Shown piece by piece: positions 21,654 through 32,344 of a stretch of DNA of 45,522 nucleotides; position 1 is the first letter of the stretch; every line of letters starts with the position of its first letter. The notes under the pieces were generated by a model that saw only the letters and a program-made list of their open reading frames with translations, did not search any database and was not told the origin of the DNA. The DNA comes from Perkinsus olseni (lineage: Eukaryota; Perkinsozoa; Perkinsida; Perkinsidae), in contig JABANP010000433.1 in the NCBI GenBank assembly GCA_013115135.1, positions 1 through 45,522 on the forward strand. Direction: 5' to 3'. The position numbers and the translations under genes are program-made.

Positions 21654-22100
21654 AACTATACCCACAAAATAGCGGTTATGACGTACTCGGGTGGAGTACC
21701 TACCATGCTATGATCTGCGGCCTCTCAGTAGAGGAATCATGCCCGGAGAATAGGATGATCCCGGTTCACGATTGGAAGGCTGAGCGGAGGCTACTCCTTG
21801 GCACAGCAGAGGCGAGTAATTGGAAAGTCCCCGTTCTGGGAATCAATTTCTCCGGCGATGATGTTTTCACGGTACTTCCGGAGTGCAAGTCTCAAGAAGA
21901 AATAAAACTGCTCAGTGTACCGCCACGGCGCTTGAGGTTGTTAAGGCACCGGCAGCCTCGTACTTCCTCTACCACGGCCACTCCTCGGACGATCTGATAT
22001 CACCCAGGGTCTGATTCGGCTCTGCCGGTGGGACAGTGATGTTTGGGTTTGAGTTTTCGACTTTCGATAGTCGTTAGCTCAGCCGCCGGGCACGGATCCT
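21420..22100. repeat. Direct duplicate block, copy B (contiguous version of the copy A blocks)
   Basis: 21420-21815 matches 15880-16275 in direct orientation. 21858-22100 matches 16643-16867 inverted. The shorter block at 22205-22290 matches 17985-18060 in direct orientation. This copy is uninterrupted and probably shows the ancestral order. Confidence 0.85.
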
Positions 22101-22528
22101 TGCCAGACAGGTGTCAGTGTTTGTGTGAGTTTGTGATCTAATCGGATCTGTGTTGCCAGTTTGCGGCGGGGCTGGTTCGACAGGGACTCGCATGGAAGAT
22201 GAAGAGTGACCAACCAACTACAGCTAACTAGAAATAATGATGCTCAAAATCCCGGTAGATGTGGCTGCGTACTGCTGGGGAATGCGCCCGGCCAGGCCGG
22301 GCCGGCCTAAAGCTCTAAAGCTCGCCATTTGTCCCTCTATCCTCGCTCTAGCCCCTGTGCCCCACAGACCCGACAGCCCGCAGTGAACGTACGTCGAAAC
22401 GTAAGAATTCAGTTCAACATGAAGGCAACATCAGTGACATGAGACATCCGAGGATAAATACGCCAAACAATGAATGAAGAATCTACTTGCACTGAAAGAC
22501 CTGTTCAAGTACCATCGCCAAGCATCTC

Positions 22529-23918
22529 CTAACGATACGGATTCACCGGGAACTGCATAGTGCCGTTTGTCAGCCAGTGTATTATATTAAGTACCCGGGG
22601 TTTGTCCATGCTTCCGAATGGGTTTCCTCTTGCCATATAGCTAGGTGGGAATGGCCAGATATCGAAAGGAGAAGCCGGGGAGATGTATTTACTGTAAGCT
22701 TCTAGTTGCTTGGAGCATTTTTGATCATCACTGTCCGACGGGGCATAGACTGGATTGGCAGCGCGGGAGAGCAGCTCATTGAGCCTTTCCACGTTGAACT
22801 TCGGCTCGACAAACCTGAGTTACTGTGTGGACGCGGCCGAGACCAAGTTGTGGTCCGGAGTGACTGTCAGTTTAGCGCAGCCGAACCCTACGCTACTGTT
22901 GGCACTGCGGCAATTGGCCCACTGCGTTCTCTAGCCATCAAAGAGTGCCTTCGGCATTTGACGTAACTTGCGAGCATTCCTCCATGAAGGGTGGACAAAG
23001 CTAGGTCTAGACCTTGTCGCAAGAACCTTTCCAACGCCGATTTTCTTAACTTAAGAAAAAGGAGAAATAATAATCATACTCAGGATATTCTCGCGAGTTG
23101 CATCCGTGACTTCCCGTATCAATAAGAGGTTCACTCTAGGCGCGTTTTAGGCTCACCAAGAATTGAAGCTGTCAACCGAGTGCAGTTCAACCTTGAAAGC
23201 TGTGAGCCTAAACCTCTGCTCGGCGTCTGGCCTCCTCAGATAGATCTTGAAATCACACGAGAACTAAAGAGTGAGGCAGAGCTGAGCGATCAGCCTAGAA
23301 TGCCCAAGAACTCACTGAGTCAGTTTCGCTCGACGATCGCATGAAGGTCGCGCGAAATTGCCTACTGCAGTAGAGATCGCTTTCATCGCCACTGAAATGC
23401 CTCTCGTATTCTCCCATGATCTCAGAGCCGAAAATGCGCATCGTTCGTGAGTTGAGTGGTGGTAGAGTTTTCGCTGTGACGTCCTTGGAGGTTCCGTTCC
23501 ACAGCAATTCATCATATTTGCTCAACACAGCTTCATCAGCTAGTACAGTGTACTTGACATCTCCACTGTCTCTGAGGTTACAACAGTACAAAGAACCCAC
23601 TCTTATTAGAGTCCTCACACTGAAGGAAATTCTACTTGTGCCACGTCAATAACGCGAAGCTGTTCATTGCCCGGGCTCTCGACATATCCGATCACAGTCT
23701 GCAAAGGAACGCTTCTAGTCTTGGCTCAGTGCGACCCTACTGAGTCACGATAAACCCTAAGAACCCTTCACCTCAGCCGTCTCATCAGTAAAGTTCATGC
23801 TTAGCCTGGTTGGAGCACCTGTGTTCGTAGGCCTCAAACTGGAGGCAGCTCGGCACGATGATGATACTAATACGGCGGCGAGGATCAGGGGACGTGACAG
23901 GGCGATCTGTTGGGCCAT
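22529..23918 (-). CDS. P gene, copy B: predicted secreted protein, 285 aa, five exons
   Basis: Paralogue of the gene at 18481-20100 with the same five-exon plan. Exons are 23918-23772 (49 codons, as in copy A), 23698-23619 (80 nt, as in copy A), 23571-23316, 23245-23157 and 22814-22529. All phases close (0, 2, 0, 2). The signal peptide begins MAQQIALSRPLILAAVLVSS. The acceptor used for exon 3 in copy A (TAG) reads TAA here, but an AG six bases further in keeps the frame, so the protein loses only two residues at this point. Conserved blocks include VKYTVLADE, IYLRRPDA, YISP and NIIHWLTNGT. The exon 5 product is about 11 residues longer than in copy A. Probable secreted protein of unknown role. 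Confidence 0.8.
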
Positions 23919-23949
23919 GCCTCAGTTACCAAATATCTGTTGATAACCC

Positions 23950-24145
23950 GTCGGCAGAACATCGGAGGGGTTCTCAAACCGAGCTGGATTCCATGGAAAG
24001 GAAGGACCCTTGTGCGCTCGAAGAGTTGCAAGATAGCGAGAAAGAGGGAATTTCCTTTCTCGAGACGGCAAAGGACTTTCAGCTTGGGAATGGTAGAATT
24101 TCTACCGCCAGACTCTACCCAGCCTCTCCGCCGAATCATCGCTGA
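23950..24145 (+). CDS. R frame, copy B: possible plus-strand gene divergent from P
   Basis: The frame contains ELDSMERKDPCALEELQDSE and continues FLETAKDFQLGNG. It aligns with the frame at 20443-20673. The open frame extends upstream to 23858 over the P start on the other strand, which is probably chance; the acceptor-like CCGAG near 23983 is a better beginning. Function unknown. Confidence 0.35.
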
Positions 24146-24684
24146 ACCAAGTTGAAACAGATCCAGTACCCCTGATATCTTCCGGTGGTTGGCGACAACG
24201 AGGCTCCGCATTTCGGCTGCGGACTCGTCCGCAGGCGGTAACTCAGCTCCAGATTGACGGTACTCAATGCTTCACACGTTTAGTTAGAAACGCAAACGAT
24301 GGAGACGTATAAATGAGGAGCTTCAAGCTGTTATGATTATGCGATTGTCGCGTCCGCTTTGTCGCTCTGGCACACGGCAACGCTAGAGGAGAGTGCGGCA
24401 ATCTTCCGGTACCTGAGGACAAACTAGCATAATGAACACGACCAGTGTGTTGGCTAAGGCTTATTTGAGGGCAAACAGCCCCGTGCCCCCCCTCTCAGTA
24501 TATGCCTGTGCCCCGTGCCTCCTTGCACTGCCCTGTGCCTGCGCACCTCTGCCCCGTGCAAAAAATTTAGGGGTTTCAAGTGCGCAAGATTGGGTGGTGC
24601 TCATGGTTCGTTGTAGCACTCCCGAATCGCGAGTTCCGATTTCGTGTAGCTCTCAATTGGTAATACCTTGGGAATATCTCACAA
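24146..24684. other. No gene recognised; C-rich imperfect repeats
   Basis: No supported exon. At about 24480-24560 the plus strand repeats loose variants of ctgtgccccgtgcc, a low-complexity tract that makes the frame starting at 24432 unconvincing. Confidence 0.4.
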
Positions 24685-24786
24685 ATGCCCACCTCGGCCC
24701 GAATCGCAAAACAGAAAAGGCGAGAGCTCGAGAAACTGCAGAGCCAGAATCATAGAATTGGCGCTGGCATAGGCAGCGGCGCTGTC

Positions 24787-24925
24787 AATAGGCGGAGGCG
24801 AGGCCACGGGGGCGGCCCCCGGGGGGCCCCGTGGCCCCGTGACGGGGCGACTGCCCCTGCCCTTCCTCAGGAATGGTCCCCACTGCCCCGAACCAAGCTG
24901 ACGTGACCCTCCGCCTCCGCCTAGG
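24787..24925. repeat. Nested GC-rich inverted repeat
   Basis: The inner arms GGCCACGGGG (24802-24811) and CCCCGTGGCC (24827-24836) pair perfectly around a 15-nt G+C loop. The outer arms (TAGGCGGAGGCG near 24789-24800 and CGCCTCCGCCTA near 24913-24924) also pair. A basic frame from ATG 24685 (MPTSARIAKQKRRELEKLQS) runs into this element. Its first 27 codons look protein-like and may be an exon, but the rest follows the repeat. Confidence 0.8.
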
Positions 24926-25369
24926 CTAGGGGCTTAGACAACACACTGAACACGACGAACAGAGAGCCCCCATCGTAGTGGGAACGCGAGTCGCATTATG
25001 CGACCCTACCTTACCTCAGAGACCCGCCAAAAGCGTGGGGCTCTTCGGGGGAATCGCTACGCCAGATGAACCTGAACGCAAGAGTTAACGGCTATAGCCA
25101 CCACCGGCATATGAAATCCGCGCTCGCTTTTGATCCGAAATCAGGTAAGACCGTCAAGAGTCGTTCGATCATCTGTAGGGAACGACACATCCGAAACAGA
25201 ATTCGGAGCTAGTCAAAGCCCCACAAACCCAAAGACTCAGCCGCCGCAGTAGCTCGAGAATGGCAAATTAGGCCCTGTGCGTTGCACTACCCCGTAGAAG
25301 CATGATAATAACAGCCCCTCTTCAAAAGAGACGGCAAACTCCGCTCATTACTCGTTGTGGATAAATCTT

Positions 25370-25711
25370 ACCGAGGAACCAGACTACCTCGCCTATCCTG
25401 GCGAGGCTCTCGAACATACATACTGGCCGACAAGAACTCAGAAGCATTATAAAAACAGGTTCGTTGCTTCAATTGGCCCTCACAGCATCATCGGAGCGAA
25501 TCACGAACCGCCTTACACCTTCCCATTATCATCCACAGCCCCACTGCACATGCACCCTGACGATATGGCTGTGATCTCGGCGTCATCCGGTAGGGGGACT
25601 CGTCGGGGCGGTACGCACTCTAAGCTGCCCGTGGTGGTCGCTGGTGGCGGGCCTGATGAGACGCACCACGAGGAATTTGAGTACTCAACCGTGGCGAATT
25701 ACCGAGTACGG
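25370..25711 (+). CDS. Probable exon(s) of an unknown protein
   Basis: The open frame after an acceptor-like CCGAG encodes PDYLAYPGEALEHTYWPTRT, then YKNRFVASIGPHSIIGANHE and HMHPDDMAVISAS. It ends near a donor (G|GTGAGAAG, about 25711). The composition is protein-like (W, Y and H spread through), and the opposite strand is less convincing. A second frame just downstream (GEKWEGIRIFFHCRGRLL, about 25695-25853) is also protein-like but in another phase, so an intron or indel must lie between them. No family recognised. Confidence 0.4.
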
Positions 25712-26712
25712 TGAGAAGTGGGAGGGTATCCGTATCTTCTTCCATTGCCGAGGACGATTGCTCCGAGATGCTCACGGCTTCCGTACCGTCTCTGAGGAGC
25801 AGTACAGTAACCATTCGATTGGACGCACACGTCACAATGAGCAGAGACAGAGTTGACTCGAGTGAGTACGCAAACGTCGCAAACTCGATCACAGTATAGT
25901 CAGCTTCCACGTCATAGGGAACGAACCATAATGATAGATCGTGAACCATCAGCATCGGCTAAGGCAAGCAAGGAGCAGTGACAGTTCTAGGCTACTAAGT
26001 GTTAATAGTTGGACAGTGAGGTGAAACCCAGTGTCTTACTGCTGCAAGGTCGGCTCACTGATAGGGCTCGGGCCCACACCGGCTTGGAAGACATCACCGG
26101 GAATCGTCAATAGAATGGTTACCCAATTCCCGCAGGATACCTCCTCTATAGGGACCTAGGGTAGTGAGGAGCCGTAAAAGAATGGTGCCACGTAAGCATG
26201 TTATCACCGTGCTCTGCAGTAGGTTCCATCCGCCGTCTAAGGAGACTCGGTCACCTGTACCTGAGAGTGAGACCCTAGAGGAAACAAAGTCGACAGAAAT
26301 GACCCCGCCTATCGCTCAGCACCAGTCTGGTAATGCCAACGGAAGCTGTGTAGGGAAGATATTCGCCATGAAGTGCTTGATGCCAACAGTAGAAGCAGTA
26401 GTCGCCCGACAAAGGCGGCGATGTCAACGGCTACGACGGTGTATAAAATGACATTACGTCGGTACAGATTGTAGAATCTATCCCCATGTGAAGGCGTTCT
26501 GCGAATTGAGAAAAGAGTGGTACAAGCAGAATCGGTACTTTTGGTTAAATATAATATCACAAAAGAAGCAGACTTTCCCAATTTTTTCTCTTCATACGCA
26601 TAACACACGTGAATCGATAAACTATGCATGCATTCGTGGATCAGCAAAAAAACCAACAGGCGACCACTCGGAAAATAATATCCAGATCGAGAACAGAGAA
26701 AGTGGGTACTAC

Positions 26713-27701
26713 CTAGCTGTCCGTGTTGATTATTGCCCGTGGAAGCGAGCTGATTCTGTTGTCGACTGAGTACCCAGGTGTGGGCGTATCCTGACGATAC
26801 TTGTTTAACTTTGAAGGTAGGTGATATGGATACCATCACCGGCTCTAGGACCGTCTCAGAATGGGTCGAGGGTATCCCAAGCTGACCATACCTACACTCA
26901 GGATTTACCAAGCAGCTGGCAACTTACCACACAGCCTGGAGGGGGGGCAGTGCCCCCTGGGCACTCATCCGATTTTGGAACCACAATTTACGTGTAGAAA
27001 TCGATACTGAGCTTCGAGAATCATTTTGATGAACGAGGGCCTAACCCCTATGAACCGGGAGTAAAAGCAAGGCCGAGGGTGATTGAACATACCACCGACC
27101 GATGAGCGCTCACAACGAACGTTAGGCGGCTTGCCCGAGGAAAAAATATCCGTCTAAGTGACTCGACAGGAGGGTCGGAAAATAATCACAGAGCGGCTAT
27201 TCAATCGAGCAACGGCTGAGATCCCGTTCGAGAATTTCTTCTTTATGTCTTCACGAGTGAGCCCAAGTCGAGCAGGGGGATTCCGAGTGATTCGAACCCT
27301 ATATTACGCATGGGCTCCACTTGAGAGCTACAATAACGGTCCTTCCCCAACTACCTGTTATCTCCCCACGCCCACAACTCGCCCTCAACAGTGATGGCGA
27401 AGGAACAGAAATACCCACAGGCTATTGACTGTATTCGTTCCGATGGCATGCAGTAGACCGGGGCTAGCTCGGAGTCGGAAGAACGCTCTCGCGGAGTTGA
27501 TCGGCCCAGCTGACCCTGGAGAGGAGCAGTGCGAATCAGAAGTCGCTGTGGAACCGTACATGTTGATTGCTGCCAGTTGAGAACAGGCGGCCATCTTGGG
27601 CAAGGACAAGAGTGTGCTCAGCACCGCATGCTATGGATTTAATTACGAATGGTGTGGTATGAGTCCTTCTGACATGCTCCGTCAACGGACTTACGGTATA
27701 T
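26713..27701 (-). CDS. RCC1-repeat (ATS1-like) protein, partial gene
   Basis: Three exons agree in phase: 27701-27560 (phase 2 in, 0 out), 27515-27355 (ends phase 2) and 26891-26713 (ends phase 1). They encode consecutive RCC1 beta-propeller repeats, each with the expected core: IKSIACGAEHTLVLAQDGRL then FSTGSNQH/GQLG; IQSIACGYFCSFAITVEGEL then WAWGDN/RYGQLG; VKQVSSGYAHTWVL then STGNNQHGQLG. Two introns fall in the N-x-x-GQLG turn, at the border of repeats. RCC1-type propellers act in nucleotide exchange on Ran or in other interactions; which applies cannot be said. Exons at both ends are missing from the model. The rest of the gene probably extends to lower coordinates (before 26.7 kb) and up to about 28.9 kb. 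Confidence 0.8.
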
Positions 27702-27897
27702 CTGAGTTCACGAAGCAATACTCATTGAAATCATACGACCTAGGCTGACGCCCAGGGAAGTATCGCGTGCCGACAGGGATACTTTCGATAAATGTAGGTG
27801 CTCTTTTATGTGGTCAATACCCTGGCCGTCGTGAGGGAGCATCCACGCTCATTGTCACACACGGTGCCTTCACCCGCGGTTCAGTAAAGTAATTCTG

Positions 27898-27964
27898 AAA
27901 CTCAGAATCGATTCTGGAATTGATTTTACACGTAAAACGCGGTTCCAGAAACTTTTCTGAGTTT
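27898..27964. repeat. Foldback element, copy 1 (three stacked stems)
   Basis: Nested arms pair in order: AAACTCAGAA (27898-27907) with TTCTGAGTTT (27955-27964), TTCTGGAA (27912-27919) with TTCCAGAA (27943-27950), and TTTTAC (27924-27929) with GTAAAA (27932-27937). The 67-bp unit is a near-complete hairpin. Related copies lie at 28588-28652 and 39854-39895. Confidence 0.85.
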
Positions 27965-28587
27965 GGGAATTGGTCTATTGAATGATCTCCCCCCGATCGC
28001 TACTCAGTTTGTCACCTCATACTATCGAACAATAGTGATTCTACGATACTTCCATACATGTCAGCGTGACGTTGGTAGGGTAAGTACTATGCATACCCTC
28101 AGACGGGCCCCTGTTTTGGGTGACCCTCTGGTAGGTGTATAGAGGGACGTGTTCATCTCATGGTCCGCCTTGCGCCGCCGTCGCAGTGATGATGATCTGA
28201 AGGTTGTTGGAATCTCTTCCTAAGGACTTTCTTACCGGTTCGAAGCGGACGTCCAACAATTCGATATATGATTCTATAATACGAGAACACTAAGTGACCT
28301 ATATTCCGTCATCCCCTTCCCAACTATGAGCTACAGTTCCTGCACTTCACAGGCCCATGAAACGCAGATATCATATCCTCCGTCAGTATTACTCAGTCAC
28401 ACTGGCAGCCCTATCGTCCTCTCCTTCCTCCAGTACTGCCAATCGGTGCCGACAAGCGGTCATCGTTGTAGCCGATCGAGACGTTGCGATGGACCTAGTG
28501 TGCTCTCCATTATCTCTATCGTATGACAGGAGACTGATGGATGTGGTCGAATCAGCCATTGGTGGTGTTCAGCAGCAAAACTGTTCT

Positions 28588-28652
28588 AAAATTCAGAATT
28601 CATCCTGGAACCAAATTATGCGCGTAAAAGTCAATTCTGGAATCGATTCTGG
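28588..28652. repeat. Foldback element, copy 2 (reverse orientation, diverged)
   Basis: Read as reverse complement it follows copy 1: CAGAATCGATTC, AGAATTGACTTTTACGCG, GGTTCCAGGATG, then TTCTGAATTT. The stems are partly preserved. It lies about 0.6 kb from copy 1. Confidence 0.7.
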
Positions 28653-28768
28653 GCTCGTGAATTAGTGTCCTGAACAGGGGTGTTGTGAAGTAGCTAACAG
28701 CATCGTTCACTTATCTGAGGCCTCGTCATTCTGCGCTGGCATTCACAAGAAAACGCGACGAAAAATAC

Positions 28769-28810
28769 ACTGGCCGGGATTCGAACCCGGGAGAGTTCGT
28801 ACTCTGCGGA
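28769..28810 (-). pseudogene. tRNA 3'-half remnant (T arm only)
   Basis: On the minus strand CCGGGTTCGAATCCCGG forms a perfect T arm with the conserved GTTCGAATC loop. An AGAGT/ACTCT stem precedes it, which could be a class II variable arm. I found no matching acceptor 5' half or clear anticodon arm upstream, so this is a fragment. A tRNA-Ser or tRNA-Leu origin is possible. Confidence 0.5.
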
Positions 28811-28994
28811 ACCTCTACACATTGTTCCTTCCTCCGAAAATGCACTTTCTCCTGGGAGGGAGCATTCTACAAATTCTGACATAGAATGCTTTTCGCAATG
28901 CACGCCGCATATCATCATTCGTCCCTTCGCCTTATTGCTAGCAGCTGCCCCGTCAAGTCGTTTTATCACCGTTCAGTTCTCTCTTCCCTCCGTC

Positions 28995-31983
28995 ATGGAA
29001 GATCCCCTGCCTCTCTCCCACGAGATTTTGTCCCAGGGGCTAGCCAGGTTGGAACGTAGTACTAAATGATTTCACGTGCAGAGGGCCGTCACGTGGCGCA
29101 GAGGCGTCCGCGTCATGGACCTTTGGCTGTGGCTGTTTTCTGTGCACTACCATCATCGGTGTGGCATTCTCTCCCCACCATAACGTAGGATCCCACCAGA
29201 TTAGGGCGTGATTGCTATAATGTGAGCAAACGTATATTGTCGAGGGAAAACCTCATCATGAGAATTCTATCCTTCAGTGAAACCGACGGTAATTCGTTGG
29301 TAAAGTCATTAGTAAGATGAGTCATGTAACGTAGCGTACACTCGTTCGTGCCATTGCTAGGTACAGTGGACGGTACTGGTTATGCCTTCGCCCGACTGGA
29401 TTGCTCGGATAAGGGCATCACTGACCTTGCCGAGGAAGTCGACACGCTGACGCACCTCAGGTGATGAGGGTGGACGGAGGAAGGGCCTTACTCGCCTTCA
29501 TTCAGGCAGATCAATTTGAGGTCTAATCTTCTCACGGACGTATCCAGACTGTCGACTCTTCCTCATCTCGTGTCACTGGATCTCAGCAACAACAAAATCA
29601 CTACAATGGACAGCCTCTTCCAGCCAGGGGTAATACCGCACGTTTCTCTTATCCTCGAGGAAGTCAGAAAGTATGCTAAGTACAGAAAGAAATTGACACC
29701 AATCATTCACATCTGAGTACATTCAGCAAGGCTGTATGAAGTACGGGCAGCATTACCGGGCTAGCGACTTATTGCTGAAGTTCATACCACTCCTCGCCTA
29801 ACTCGTCTGAGTACCGCCCATTCTCAGTGCCTACCATGGTGCCAATACATCGACCTCTCCCACAATTCCATCACTTCCATCTGCCCTCTAGCCGCTATGA
29901 CCAGATTGAGGTATCTCAAATTGAAAGCGAATAGCATCGAAGATAGCGCCAGGTCGACTGCCTCCCTGTCGCCCCTAGCATCATTATTTCTTCACAGGGT
30001 CTCGCCCGATGGTCATACCGCCCTCGAGGATCTCGATCTCAGCGATAATTCCCTGACAACTTTGAATGGCATCAACAACATGCCCAAACTCAAGTACTAG
30101 TTGCTCGGTTATACCGTCAGCTTCTGTGGCAGGACTGAGTTTTTCTGCCGAAAGAACTGTAAAATTCTGGAGGTTTTTTTCCGGCCATTCGCGGCGTACT
30201 TGTCACCCGCCTAGCTAGGCCAAACTTATTCTCACCCGCGTACTTTGACTCGTGAAAGTGTCTTTGGAAACTCCAAAGATTTACGACGCATCTTCCGGTT
30301 TAGTTAGACTACTGTCTCAAGAGCCCTCCTAAGCAGGTCTTTGCGAGTCGCCTCGAATCAGCTCACGCACGTAGGAGAGGATGCTTTGCAGGGCCTGGAC
30401 GAGTTGCAGGTAGGGTTCGATATCTCACTGGTCTTGCCCGTGTCAATATCAGCTGCTTGATCTGCATGGTGGTAATACTTTGCATACCCTCACTGGTAAG
30501 CCGATTGACAAGGCTGCCGAGGACGGCGAGGAGGATGGTGGAGAACAGCAAGAGGGAGTAGTACCGTTTGGATCGATCCCTGTCGAGCGAAACTCGTGCC
30601 GCCTCGTGGGTATACAGCTATTCTTACTCCTAGGGAGAAGGATCTCCATCGCTGGATAGAGTATGCTCTTTCCTCTGAGCACATGAGTTAATCGGATAGC
30701 GCAATTCCCCGCGGCAGGTCCCTCCACCGTCGCCGCGCAGTCTGCCTAAGTTCCCCCCGCTCCCCTCATTGAAGACTCTCAACTTAAGCTCCACCCAATT
30801 CGGTGCTGAGAAGCCAGCGGACATTCTGGCGGCCGTCCTCACAACCAGCTCTGGAGACCGTGCTCTACCAGTAGGGATCGGACCCTAGTTTTCTCGCCGT
30901 GGCTTTTATGCTAGCATCAGTGTCGGGCCTCTTTCCGTGTGCTCTTTTTCTTAGGAGCTCAGGGAGATCGATATAAGCGATACACCTGCCCTGGCTGCGA
31001 TGGGTGATGATTTTAAGGCCGAGCTGCTATTAGTACTACCAAAGACACTTCGTACCGTCAACGGAGAGGTACTGCTGGACCGATGCTACAGCCCGCGAGA
31101 CAGTACACGCTATCCCACTCGAGGATTATATTCTTTCGGAATGTATCACATATTCTCTTTCCGTGTACTAGAGAGCGGCGCGGGCATGTGGGACCTATAG
31201 CCGTCTATGGCATAGACGGCTTAACTCTATGGCATAGACTCTAAGCTGCTCCCAGGAAGCATCCAACTGCCTCAGTGGCGTTATGAGCGACTAGTGAACA
31301 TTATAGACCGCTCCAGGTGGAGAGTCAGAGTCCGAAGTATATCACAATATGAGTATAAATCGGATGAACTGTATCTGAACGGAGCCGCCTGCTGTCGGTT
31401 CTGAGTCCGTGACTCTGCGGTGCGGTTGGAATTTTGCAAGCGACTTAGCCTTTCTTCACTAGTGACTGTTGCAGGCTCTCACACTCGAGGATTTGAAGGC
31501 GTCTGAGGACCTGCGGCAGGCAAGGATAGCTGAGCGGGAGGAGAAGGAAAGGTTGGAGGCGGAGGTACTCAACCGTTGCTCTTCGAACATTTCCGTACCG
31601 GGAATACTACACTAGTATTCTGACAGCGGCGAGCATGAGTATTTTTAGTAACGTTATAACGCTTATAACCAGCAGAGTCGGGTATGATAGAACAGGAGAG
31701 TTGTTTGCGTTATTCGGAGGATGTGGACCTCCCCATCAATAGATCCGGTGATAGGCTCCTTGTGGGTACTATCATATATACTCATCATTATAGATAATGA
31801 GAATACGTAGTTTGTTTTGTATTAATTTTCCTCCATGCAGACCATAAAAATCATTTTTTATCACCGATTATTGAAGGTTTGTTCTCTCCTAATGTTGAGT
31901 ATCTGATGTCCCGGTATTTTCGGGTCCGCTACTTTCAGGCGCGAGCCGCTGCTGAGGATGTCGAGCGCGTAGCCGAGGAATGA
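28995..31983 (+). CDS. LRRC23: LRRC23-like leucine-rich-repeat protein (axonemal radial spoke), 361 aa
   Basis: Exons: 28995-29055, 29361-29460, 29506-29629, 29828-29957 and 30003-30093 (a 45-nt intron between), 30337-30409, 30453-30557, 30718-30870, 30955-31068, 31475-31564, 31939-31983. Every phase closes and all introns are GT-AG. The 361-aa product is close to animal LRRC23 (about 340 aa). The N-terminus PLSHEILSQGLARLE and then GYAFARLDCSDKGITDL match the family's opening before the first repeat. Leucine-rich repeats follow (INLRSNLLTDVSRLSTLPHL, YIDLSHNSITSICPLA, LEDLDLSDNSLTTLNGI, SLRVASNQLTHVG, SLKTLNLSST, LREIDISD). The cap is AELLLVLPKTLRTVNGE and the tail is a charged helix (QARIAEREEKERLEAE), as in LRRC23. 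The family stabilises radial spoke 3 in motile cilia. An acidic insert (EDGEEDGGEQQEG) sits between repeats. The least certain point is exon 6's donor at 30558. Confidence 0.88.
31201..31240. repeat. Short repeated palindrome in an LRRC23-like intron
   Basis: The core tctatggcatagac occurs at about 31204-31217 and again at 31227-31240. The first copy lies in the imperfect palindrome CCGTCTATGGCATAGACGG. It is within the intron between 31068 and 31475. Confidence 0.8.
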
Positions 31984-32089
31984 TACATGTATCGTTGCAT
32001 GGTGTGTCGTCTCCATCACGGGAAGTACCTGTCGTGTTGATGCTATTTCTCGTGCAATAGTTGTTCAGTTGGTCTCGTTACTGTTTGAC

Positions 32090-32344
32090 ATGAGCGTCAG
32101 TGAAGGAGAGCGAGAGGTTCAACAGCAACAGCAGCATCTCAAGGTCGACTACAGCAAGCCCTACGCCAAGAGACGACCGGACGAACCGAGGAGCCACTAC
32201 GCTCAGAGACTGAAGTTCATTAATGAGCTTATAAGAGGGATGGGGGACAGTAATAAGGGAGGCGACGAGGCTAGCGTTGAGGAGAATAGAATCTTCCACA
32301 GCGTCGTTCATCCTCGTTCTGGAGGGTATGGGTCAGCTCTTTGA
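32090..32344 (+). CDS. Small hydrophilic protein, 84 aa, unknown
   Basis: A complete single-exon frame from ATG 32090 just 107 bases after the LRRC23-like stop. The protein begins MSVSEGEREV, has a Q5 run, then a basic stretch (DYSKPYAKRRPDEPRSHYAQ) and a likely helix (RLKFINELIRGMG). No signal peptide or membrane segment. The frame is also open 21 bases upstream, where no ATG occurs. Family not recognised. It is small and could be an exon of a larger gene, but both start and stop are natural. Confidence 0.55.
   Translation: MSVSEGEREVQQQQQHLKVDYSKPYAKRRPDEPRSHYAQRLKFINELIRGMGDSNKGGDEASVEENRIFHSVVHPRSGGYGSAL

Noticed and set aside
21858..22020. Coding frame in the inverted duplicate (ALEVVKAPAASYFLYHGHSS)
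   Set aside because: The frame looks protein-like, but the differences between the two copies fall on first and second codon positions as often as third, so there is no sign of coding constraint.
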